Assembly (NCBI GenBank): GCA_937911965.1
Contig: CALDPL010000036.1
Location: 1 to 5,525 of the forward strand
Length of the DNA: 5,525 nucleotides
Direction: 5' to 3'
DNA from: an uncultured Allomuricauda sp.
GTDB lineage: Bacteria > Bacteroidota > Bacteroidia > Flavobacteriales > Flavobacteriaceae
Position 1 is the first letter of the stretch; each line of letters opens with the position of its first letter. Below the pieces are notes generated by a model that saw nothing but the letters and a program-made list of their open reading frames with translations, was not told the DNA's origin and ran no database searches. This document shows, one piece after another, positions 1 through 4,826 of this stretch. The position numbers were made by a program, and so were the translations under genes.

Positions 1-449
1 TTATCCAAATGCTGTTCGATGTCCGTATACTTGAAAAGTTGTCCCACGGCCGCCACATAAAGGGAGCCGTCCCTAAAGGCCACCCCATTGGGCTGTTCCA
101 CCCCGGAGACCACTTCGAAAATGGCATCGGCCCTGTAATCCCCATCCTCGTCCCTTAGGGCATAGACCTTGTTCTCGTTTCGGGTCCCCACAAAAAGGGT
201 CCCGTCATCGCCCAGGGCCATGGACCTGGCCCCGTCGATGCCTTCGGCAAAAACATCGACTTCAAAGCCTTCGGGCAGGTTCAGTCGCCCCAGTGGCAAG
301 TCGCCCTGATAGGGCTCCTGTTCCTGTTGTTCGGGCTGTGGCTCCGGGCCACCCTCATCCGAGGATTGCTTTTTGCCGTTGCAGGAGCAGAGGACCAAAG
401 TCAGGATGGACAACATCAATAGGTTTATTGGGGTACGTAAAGCTTTCAT
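1..449 (-). CDS. PQQ-dependent sugar (L-sorbosone-type) dehydrogenase-like lipoprotein, 5'-part only
   Basis: This reading frame is open from an ATG at 449 to the left edge, giving 149 residues without a stop; the C-terminal part lies outside the window. Residues 1-22 form a signal peptide (MKALRTP, then a leucine-rich core) ending in LCSC, with lipidated Cys23 likely. A Pro/Glu/Gln-rich tether covers about 30-50. From residue 55 the sequence reads like the first blades of the glucose/sorbosone dehydrogenase beta-propeller: LPEGFEVDVFAEGIDGARSM, then GDDGTLFVGTR (80-90), NKVYALRDEDGD (93-104) and QPNGVAFRDGSLYVA (119-133), which is typical of PQQ-dependent sugar dehydrogenases. Members oxidise sugars or aldoses in the periplasm, but many Bacteroidota paralogues are uncharacterised and may not bind PQQ. 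The catalytic His and Arg and the calcium site would lie in the missing part, so enzyme activity is not shown here. A weak promoter-like TACTTTCA lies at 478-485 (minus). The family call is fairly sure; the substrate is unknown. Confidence 0.85.
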   Translation of the reverse strand, partial: MKALRTPINLLMLSILTLVLCSCNGKKQSSDEGGPEPQPEQQEQEPYQGDLPLGRLNLPEGFEVDVFAEGIDGARSMALGDDGTLFVGTRNENKVYALRDEDGDYRADAIFEVVSGVEQPNGVAFRDGSLYVAAVGQLFKYTDIEQHLD

Positions 450-537
450 GTCTAGAAGCGATTAGGGTTACTGACAATGAAAGTAAAACAAAATGTTGGA
501 ACCTACGGGACTGTGGGGATTTTCTTTTGATCCGAAA

Positions 538-1095
538 TCATTCAGCCTCCTCAATCTGAAGCCTGCCCTGGTACCAAATTGTGCTGCGATGGGAACTGGC
601 TATGTTTATGCTGGCGTAGCGGGATGCAAAGATATGGGCCAGTACCCGATAGGTCTCCTGCCCTTCCCTGATGTTGAACTCCATGGTGTAACCGTCCCCT
701 TTTTTTACGGGGCCCATGGAATAGTTCTCGGGTATTCCCGCAAACTTGATGCCGGAGCCCTGGGTTCCATAACCCCCTCCCATATGCCTTTCCCCAAAGT
801 ATGGAAGGTCCGCGATCGCAGAGTCCCCCACCATTTTCAGAAATCCTCCCGTTCCCGCTATGTCAATCCGGCCGGCACTGCTGCCCGGGGGCAAAAGACC
901 GGCATTTGCGATGCTGTTGAGCCCCCGGCTGGCCATGGGCTGGGCCCATGTGGCCAATATCTCAAATTCCCCATCGGATACGGCATGGTCCAAAGCGGCC
1001 ATTTCCGCTGGACTGGCCTGGGTTCTGGATCCAGAGGCGCAAGCTGCACAGAGCACAAGGGACATGAGAACGGCAAAAAAGGAAACAGTTTTCAT
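538..1095 (-). CDS. DUF4251 domain exported protein
   Basis: The product has 185 residues counted from the ATG at 1095. An in-frame ATG at 1134 would add 13 residues (MGFRTLERVESIH) in front of an otherwise ordinary signal peptide, so I prefer the inner start. A promoter-like TACTTTGG at 1116-1123 (minus) also lies between the two starts. Residues 1-19 (MKTVSFFAVLMSLVLCAAC) are a signal sequence. Cys19 could be lipidated, but CAAC is a poor lipobox because it lacks Leu at -3, so simple secretion is also possible. The body matches what I know of DUF4251, a family found mostly in Bacteroidota: FEILATWAQPMASRGLNSIA (44-63), NAGLLPPGSS (64-73), LPYFGERHMGGGYG (97-110), GIKFAGIPE (115-123), YTMEFNIREGQETYRV (136-151) and a C-terminal SSHRSTIWYQGRL (167-179). 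The length is usual for the family. Its function is unknown. It starts 66 bases after the transporter stop on the same strand, and no terminator is visible between them, so co-transcription is possible. Confidence 0.9.
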   Translation of the reverse strand: MKTVSFFAVLMSLVLCAACASGSRTQASPAEMAALDHAVSDGEFEILATWAQPMASRGLNSIANAGLLPPGSSAGRIDIAGTGGFLKMVGDSAIADLPYFGERHMGGGYGTQGSGIKFAGIPENYSMGPVKKGDGYTMEFNIREGQETYRVLAHIFASRYASINIASSHRSTIWYQGRLQIEEAE

Positions 1096-1161
1096 ATGGA
1101 TGGATTCAACCCTCTCCAAAGTACGAAATCCCATTGAAAATTCCCAGGGTCAAGGCCGATC

Positions 1162-2079
1162 TTAACGTTTGAAACGTTCAAAAATGGCCAAGGTCTTTTT
1201 GGTATTGATAAAATACACCCCGGTCAACAGAATGGTCGCGGCCACTATGGACTGAAGGCTTATGTGCTCGTCCAAAAGGTACCATCCCAAGATCAAGGCC
1301 ACAATGGGGTTTACATAGGTCGATGTGGCCACCTTTTCGGGGGAGACCGATTTGAGAAGGTAATTGAAGGAGGTAAAGGCAATGATGCTTCCCAGTAATA
1401 CCAATAAAGCCAAAGACAGTTTTGTTTCCCCACTCCAAGTGAAGGGAGAGGACCATTGTTCCCCAAAACCCAGGCTCATCAAGGCCAGGGTCACCCCTGC
1501 CGTGAGCATCTGAAAGCCGGTGTTCACAAAATAGTTGTTGGGCAGATCTGCCCGTGCCACAAAAAGACTGCCATAGGCCCAGCTCGACATACAGAAGAAA
1601 ATCATCACCATACCCATGATGGACTCCCTGCTGGCCATGATCTGTTTTTGGCTTACCAATAAATAGATACCGATCATACCCAGTACCACTCCGATCATGG
1701 ACATGGGCTTTATCTTTTTTCCCTGCAGGATCCGCATCAAAAAAAGTATGATCAGGGGTTGGGCCGATATCTCCAATGCGGCAAATCCGCTATCTACATA
1801 TTTCAGGGCCCAGACCACAAAGCCATTTCCCAAACTCAGGAACAGGAATCCGGCAATAATGGTATTTTTAAGCTGATTTTTGGTGACCTTCAGGGAGATT
1901 CCCATGATCTTGGCAATCAAGAAAATCAGGGAACCGGCGGTCACAAATCGACAAGCGGCCAAAAACAAAGGGTCCAGTTCCTGAACGGCAACCTTGTTCA
2001 TCAAATAGGTGGACCCCCAAAACACATAGATTGAAAAAAAAGCAAGGATGACCCATGCCGAATTCGAGGATTTTCCCAT
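1162..2079 (-). CDS. DMT-superfamily (EamA/RhaT-type) transporter
   Basis: This 305-residue inner-membrane protein has the normal length for the drug/metabolite transporter superfamily, built from two EamA repeats. Ten hydrophobic segments are visible at about residues 8-28, 37-59, 73-93, 98-117, 127-143, 153-175, 186-205, 220-240, 250-269 and 276-292. Family hallmarks are FWGSTYLMNKVAV near the N-terminus (20-32), the second-helix Arg in AACRFVTAG (41-49), and in the second repeat TYVNPIVALILGWYLLDEHI (254-273), where the Pro and the acidic residue are typical. This pattern resembles YedA/RhaT-type carriers, which export or import small metabolites such as amino acids; the substrate cannot be told from sequence. 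The ATG at 2079 gives a short cytoplasmic N-terminus (MGKSSNS) as expected. The C-terminal KKTLAIFERFKR is positively charged and probably cytoplasmic. A roughly 200-nt leader separates it from a good promoter match at 2287-2314. The DUF4251 gene follows at 66 bases. Confidence 0.93.
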   Translation of the reverse strand: MGKSSNSAWVILAFFSIYVFWGSTYLMNKVAVQELDPLFLAACRFVTAGSLIFLIAKIMGISLKVTKNQLKNTIIAGFLFLSLGNGFVVWALKYVDSGFAALEISAQPLIILFLMRILQGKKIKPMSMIGVVLGMIGIYLLVSQKQIMASRESIMGMVMIFFCMSSWAYGSLFVARADLPNNYFVNTGFQMLTAGVTLALMSLGFGEQWSSPFTWSGETKLSLALLVLLGSIIAFTSFNYLLKSVSPEKVATSTYVNPIVALILGWYLLDEHISLQSIVAATILLTGVYFINTKKTLAIFERFKR

Positions 2080-2286
2080 TCACCGACTACTTTAATACTA
2101 TTGATACCCGAAACGCGACCAATTGCCCATCTAGGCTCCAGGACACACGTTCCCTTTGAAAATGATTGCAGGGCATCTTCCCTTGGGACACCCCAATGTA
2201 AAAATTCATGAAGACTGCCCCGCGGCAGCCAAATCAAGGTCCCGATGTCCAAGGATAACGACAAACCCAACCCATGGGTAGTCGCA

Positions 2287-2314
2287 CAAAACTAAGGATG
2301 ATTACAACAACAAA
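2287..2314 (-). promoter_or_regulatory. Candidate Bacteroidota promoter for the transporter gene
   Basis: On the minus strand, TAGTTTTG (2294 to 2287) is an exact match to the Bacteroidota -7 consensus TAnnTTTG. A TTTG -33-like element (2314 to 2311) stands 16 bases upstream, slightly closer than usual. It lies directly behind the terminator of the preceding gene; the -33 element overlaps that T-tract. Transcription would begin near 2280, leaving a leader of about 200 nt before the ATG at 2079. A 10-base perfect palindrome, ACCCATGGGT at 2270-2279, sits at the predicted start and could be an operator or chance. A weaker alternative is TTG (2120-2122) with a 19-base spacer to TAGTATTA (2093-2100), which would give a leader of only about 10 nt. 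Confidence 0.45.
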
Positions 2315-2361
2315 AAACAGGGGAAGACAACTTTTGGAAATAAAAACTATCCTGCCCCTGT
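2312..2361 (-). terminator. Intrinsic terminator after the 110-residue gene
   Basis: On the minus strand a perfect 7-bp stem, ACAGGGG (2361-2355) with CCCCTGT (2323-2317), is followed at once by T's (the A-run at 2312-2317 on the plus strand). The stem begins ten bases after the TAA stop at 2371. The loop is long (31 nt), which is unusual for a strong terminator, so its efficiency is uncertain. Its position, GC-rich stem and T-tract all fit a rho-independent terminator separating this gene from the transporter. Confidence 0.6.
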
Positions 2362-2370
2362 CATTGAGTT

Positions 2371-2703
2371 TTACAGGTTTTCCTCCATTTCCAAAAGATA
2401 GCCGGCCACATCGGATTCCAATTGCCTATATCGGTCAAATTGGAGTTGGATCTCCCCTTCAAAGCCTTCAGGGAATTCACTTCCCGCTTCCTGGAACATA
2501 GACGACAATTGCTGTTGATGATCTTCAAAATTCCTGAAACTGTTTTTCAGTTCAATGTACCGTTCAAACTGCGAGGCATATCTGGGCTCGCAGGTATAGG
2601 ATGATAATTTCATGGAGAGTCCCTGGATGATCTCATGGTTCCTTTCCAATCTGATCAAGTGTTCCTGCCTCCCTATGCCCCTGTCTTTGATGATGTGTTC
2701 CAT
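2371..2703 (-). CDS. Hypothetical 110-residue, helix-rich cytoplasmic protein
   Basis: I do not recognise this family. The product has no signal peptide or membrane segment, is rich in Glu, Gln, Arg and Phe/Tyr, and carries a single Cys (38). It looks mostly alpha-helical. One helix is likely at about 11-34 (RQEHLIRLERNHEIIQGLSM), a second at 42-73, then a Gly/Pro break around 74-83 (GSEFPEGFEG) and a third helix at 84-108. The second and third helices share a pattern, QFERYIELK (45-53) and QFDRYRQLE (88-96), which suggests an internal repeat or helical hairpin. The ATG at 2703 is the natural start. It follows the collagen-like gene by 182 bases on the same strand and ends in its own terminator. 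The consistent coding look, the terminator and the absence of a better frame support a real gene; no function can be assigned. Confidence 0.75.
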   Translation of the reverse strand: MEHIIKDRGIGRQEHLIRLERNHEIIQGLSMKLSSYTCEPRYASQFERYIELKNSFRNFEDHQQQLSSMFQEAGSEFPEGFEGEIQLQFDRYRQLESDVAGYLLEMEENL

Positions 2704-2749
2704 GGTCCCCGAATTAGTTGTGTGAATTCCTTAACGCCCATTAAGTTAC

Positions 2750-2779
2750 GAAATATTCAATTGCCATAGCCCATGTCAA
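2750..2779 (-). promoter_or_regulatory. Possible promoter of the 110-residue gene
   Basis: The minus strand shows TTGACA (2779 to 2774), an 18-base spacer and TATTTC (2755 to 2750), about 40 nt ahead of the start codon after allowing for the transcription start. This resembles a generic sigma-70 layout. As a Bacteroidota promoter (TTG then TAnnTTTG) the -7 match is imperfect, and this intergenic region has no exact TAnnTTTG. The call is tentative. Confidence 0.3.
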
Positions 2780-2810
2780 GGGCCTTTGGCCAAATTATTG
2801 ACAAATAGGC

Positions 2811-2859
2811 AATTTCAAGGGTATTAATTTGAATATCAACAGTTAAAATCCCTTAAATT
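2811..2859 (-). terminator. Long imperfect hairpin after the collagen-like gene (possible terminator)
   Basis: A 49-base dyad begins 26 bases beyond the stop codon. The arms are AATTT (2811-2815) with AAATT (2855-2859), AAGGG (2817-2821) with CCCTT (2850-2854) separated by one bulged base, TTAA (2824-2827) with TTAA (2843-2846), and TTGA (2829-2832) with TCAA (2836-2839) around a three-base ATA loop. Small internal loops separate the last three arms. There is no T-tract on either side, so it is not a classic rho-independent terminator; it may instead stabilise the 3' end, stop processing or act as a binding site. Confidence 0.45.
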
Positions 2860-2885
2860 ATCAAGTTCCGTTCAGGGGTCAAGCC

Positions 2886-3683
2886 TCAGTCCTGCAAATC
2901 GAAATACTGTTTAACGGATTCGTAATCATTAAAATCAACATGCTGTGAAATGGTTTCGAATTGATCTGCCTGGGTCGCCACAATACGAATGGTACAATTG
3001 GAATACACCTGATCCGAAGAATACCTTTCAATGATCAAAGTTGTATTGCTCGTATAGGTCTCAAACATAATATTGTACATATTATACTGATCGATATAAC
3101 CCGGAAGGGTTCTCCAGAACCCAATGGCACTTGGGATATGTACATAGACATTTACCATACTATTGTTAAAGATTTCACGCGGAAGGTCAAAATTGATATT
3201 TATATTGGTGGAAGCCCCCAGATTGACACCGGTTTTGGTAAACTGGATCGTACTGGCCAATCTGGCCGATAGTTCCCAACCGCCTTCTAGGTGATAAAAG
3301 AGTGTTTTGGACAGCCTATTATAATACAAGTCCCCTGCTTCCCCAAGGCTCGGATCGGGGTCGGTCTCCCCGCTCAATAACACATAACTGGCTTCCCCTT
3401 GATCTCCCTTTTCACCTTGATCCCCCTTTTCTCCTAGAATACTTTCACCCGTTCCCCAACCGGAGGCAGTTTTGGGACCAAAGAGCACATAGGAGTTGGT
3501 GTTGAGGTGGAAGTCCCCGATATTCCCAGCTTCGGGTTCCGGATCATCGGGGCCGCTGAGAATGGTCGCACCGGCCAATCCCTGTTCCCCTTGTTCCCCA
3601 GGAGGCCCCATTTCCCCGTCCTTTGAACAGGATATGATCATTGAACAAAACAATACGGTCAATACTACAAATGACTTTTTCAA
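2886..3683 (-). CDS. Collagen-like surface lipoprotein with duplicated module
   Basis: This 265-residue predicted lipoprotein uses a TTG start at 3683; an in-frame TAA two codons upstream rules out a longer product, and starting later would destroy the signal peptide (MKKSFVVLTVLFCSMIISC, lipobox IISC, Cys19). The layout is: Gly-X-Y run GEMGPPGEQGEQGLAG (23-38); module 1 (about 40-82); a second Gly-X-Y run GEKGDQGEKGDQGEA (84-98); module 2 (about 101-142); and a beta-rich C-terminal domain (about 143-265) ending in VDFNDYESVKQYFDLQD. The modules align as LSG..DP.P....G..GD...N....LF......GW, the pattern seen beside collagen repeats in Bacteroidota lipoproteins and phage tail fibres. The Gly-X-Y runs are only five triplets each, too short for a long triple helix but able to assist trimerisation. 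The role is unknown; surface display or adhesion is an inference. Its 3' half is clearly AT-richer than its neighbours. Confidence 0.88.
   Translation of the reverse strand: MKKSFVVLTVLFCSMIISCSKDGEMGPPGEQGEQGLAGATILSGPDDPEPEAGNIGDFHLNTNSYVLFGPKTASGWGTGESILGEKGDQGEKGDQGEASYVLLSGETDPDPSLGEAGDLYYNRLSKTLFYHLEGGWELSARLASTIQFTKTGVNLGASTNININFDLPREIFNNSMVNVYVHIPSAIGFWRTLPGYIDQYNMYNIMFETYTSNTTLIIERYSSDQVYSNCTIRIVATQADQFETISQHVDFNDYESVKQYFDLQD
3399..3434 (-). repeat. Two tandem 18-base units encoding GEKGDQ
   Basis: The units at 3399-3416 and 3417-3434 match at 16 of 18 bases (plus-strand TTGATCTCCCTTTTCACC and TTGATCCCCCTTTTCTCC). They encode GEKGDQ twice, the core of the second collagen-like run. 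Such units can gain or lose copies by slippage, always in frame, so the length of the collagen run may vary between strains. Confidence 0.8.
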
Positions 3684-3981
3684 AACTTAAATATTTAGTG
3701 GCTAATAGTTCGGAAACCAAGAAGAGATCTTTTCGCCCCAACCGGCTTGGCGAGATCCAAATAGAAAGGTTGACCCCAATATTGAAGCTTGTTTAAAGTG
3801 GTCGGTAGGGTTCTTTTGTCGGTCTTTGGCTCGATGGTTATTTTTTCAAACTGATCTCTATGGAAAATCAAAGAGCATCAAATATAATGGAATGACAACT
3901 ATGGGCAGCCTTTTCAATCGGAAATTTCAGTACATCGCCCAACTTCATCGTCCGCATTGCCATCGCCCATGCCGGACGCAC
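3684..3981. other. Non-coding interval between OmpA terminator and collagen-like gene
   Basis: About 300 bases hold no gene I can support on either strand. The interval contains one exact Bacteroidota -7 match (3879-3886, minus) and, in the presumed leader, a weak nested dyad: CAACC (3739-3743) with GGTTG (3768-3772), enclosing TTGG (3747-3750) with CCAA (3757-3760). A 31-codon frame at 3868-3963 (minus) has no recognisable features and contains the promoter element itself, so I treat it as chance. Confidence 0.5.
3879..3908 (-). promoter_or_regulatory. Candidate Bacteroidota promoter for the collagen-like gene
   Basis: On the minus strand TATATTTG (3886 to 3879) matches TAnnTTTG exactly and is the only exact match in this gap. 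CTG (3908 to 3906), one base off the TTG of the -33 element, stands 19 bases upstream, the expected spacing. It lies just beyond the OmpA terminator, where a new transcription unit should begin. The transcript would carry a leader of about 190 nt before the TTG start at 3683. Confidence 0.45.
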
Positions 3982-4015
3982 AAAAAAAAGCTGTCCGAAA
4001 AATATTCCGGACAGC
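3982..4015 (-). terminator. Strong intrinsic terminator after the OmpA-family gene
   Basis: On the minus strand a perfect 8-bp stem, GCTGTCCG (4015-4008) with CGGACAGC (3997-3990), with a 10-base loop is followed immediately by eight T's (A-run 3982-3989 on the plus strand). It starts 28 bases after the OmpA stop codon. Stem strength, spacing and T-tract are all textbook for a rho-independent terminator acting on minus-strand transcripts only; the other side has no T-tract. Confidence 0.92.
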
Positions 4016-4042
4016 CTCCCGTAGGCAAGGTTTAATGGGACC

Positions 4043-4735
4043 TTAGTTCCCTGTTTCCTGGTACGCCTCCTGTTTGAGCTCATCACTGGCGATGATAGCC
4101 ATTTCCACCCGCCTGTTGTTCGCTTTTCCTGCAGCTGTGCTGTTGTCGTCAATGGGTTGTTCCTCCCCGTACCATTTGGTGGTGAACCTTCCATTTGAAA
4201 TGCCCTTGCCTACCAAGTAATCGGTCACTGCCTGTGCCCTTCTCTGGGAGAGTCCCATATTGTATTCAGCGGCACCGGCGGAATCGGTGTGACCCTCCAC
4301 CAATATGAAGGATTTGGGATATTCCTTGAATATACCGGCCAATTTGTCCAAAGTGGTGGCAGAGGCTCCCTTGATATCGGATTTGTTGGTGTCGAAATAC
4401 ACTCCGTTCTCTCCACTGAAGGTAACGTTGATCCCCTCCCCCACTCTTTTCACATCCGCTCCTGGCAGCTCTTCCTCAATTCGCTCCGCCTGACGATCCA
4501 TTCTATTGCCTATATAACCTCCGGCAGCGCCCCCGACCACGGCACCGATGATGGCACCCAGGGCCGTGTTTCCACTGCCGACGTTGTTTCCGATGATTCC
4601 GCCGATAACGGCTCCCCCACCGGCACCTATGGCAGCCCCCTTCTGGGTGTTATTCGCGTTTTTTACCGCATTGCAGCTCATGATCAGGCTCAAGGCCATG
4701 ACTGTGGCCATACTTCTTAATGCTATACTTTTCAT
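4043..4735 (-). CDS. OmpA-family peptidoglycan-binding lipoprotein (YiaD-like)
   Basis: This 230-residue outer-membrane lipoprotein has a signal peptide at 1-20 with lipobox IMSC, so Cys21 is the likely lipidated residue. Residues about 33-77 form a glycine-zipper segment (GAAIGAGGGAVIGGIIG and GAIIGAVVGGAAGGYIGNRMD), which in relatives inserts into or packs against the membrane. The OmpA C-terminal domain spans about 102-217. It contains YFDTNKSDI (113-121), the core VEGHTDSAGAAEYN (146-159), GLSQRRAQAVTDYL (161-174) and NNRRVEM (206-212). Asp151 and Arg166 correspond by spacing and context to E. coli OmpA Asp241 and Arg256, which grip diaminopimelate of the peptidoglycan stem peptide; both are intact. 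The expected role is to tether the outer membrane to the wall. The gene starts 91 bases after the lipocalin-like stop, lacks a clear promoter of its own, and ends in a strong terminator, so the two probably form one transcription unit. Confidence 0.94.
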   Translation of the reverse strand: MKSIALRSMATVMALSLIMSCNAVKNANNTQKGAAIGAGGGAVIGGIIGNNVGSGNTALGAIIGAVVGGAAGGYIGNRMDRQAERIEEELPGADVKRVGEGINVTFSGENGVYFDTNKSDIKGASATTLDKLAGIFKEYPKSFILVEGHTDSAGAAEYNMGLSQRRAQAVTDYLVGKGISNGRFTTKWYGEEQPIDDNSTAAGKANNRRVEMAIIASDELKQEAYQETGN

Positions 4736-4785
4736 CTGTCAATTATTTTTGAATGATTGGTTGAGGAATCCAGGGCCTTTGGACA

Positions 4786-4811
4786 CCTGGGATGTTCCCT
4801 TGGGTCCCAGG
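4786..4811 (-). other. Intergenic hairpin between lipocalin-like and OmpA genes
   Basis: A perfect 7-bp stem, CCTGGGA (4786-4792) with TCCCAGG (4805-4811), has a 12-base loop and begins 15 bases past the lipocalin-like stop codon. No T-tract follows on the minus strand, so it is not an intrinsic terminator. A competing 5-bp stem is possible between CCAGG (4770-4774) and CCTGG (4786-4790). It could mark an RNA processing or stability site that tunes the ratio of the two products; this is inference. Confidence 0.35.
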
Positions 4812-4826
4812 ACCTTGAAAACCCTC

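Noticed and set aside
1096..1134. A 13-residue N-terminal extension of the DUF4251 protein from the ATG at 1134
   Set aside because: The extension would precede a complete signal peptide beginning MKT, and a promoter-like element falls inside it, so the ATG at 1095 is the better start.
493..1137. A 214-codon plus-strand open frame
   Set aside because: It lies opposite the DUF4251 gene, whose minus-strand product has a signal peptide and clear family motifs. The plus-strand translation is rich in Gly, His and Cys with no recognisable domain.
2001..2270. Minus-strand 89-codon frame starting with TTG across the transporter leader
   Set aside because: It overlaps the transporter's N-terminus in another frame, has no recognisable motif and a non-ATG start; the transporter frame is unambiguous.
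2234..2275. A 13-residue leader peptide (MGWVCRYPWTSGP) in the transporter leader
   Set aside because: The ATG would sit only about five bases from the predicted transcript start, with no binding site and no classic attenuator behind it.
3868..3963. A 31-codon minus-strand small ORF after the OmpA terminator
   Set aside because: It has no signal or domain, no promoter between it and the terminator, and its 3' end contains the exact -7 element assigned to the collagen-like gene.
4289..4720. A 143-codon plus-strand open frame opposite the OmpA gene
   Set aside because: The minus strand encodes an OmpA domain with intact peptidoglycan-binding residues; the plus-strand frame is a by-product of its codon bias.
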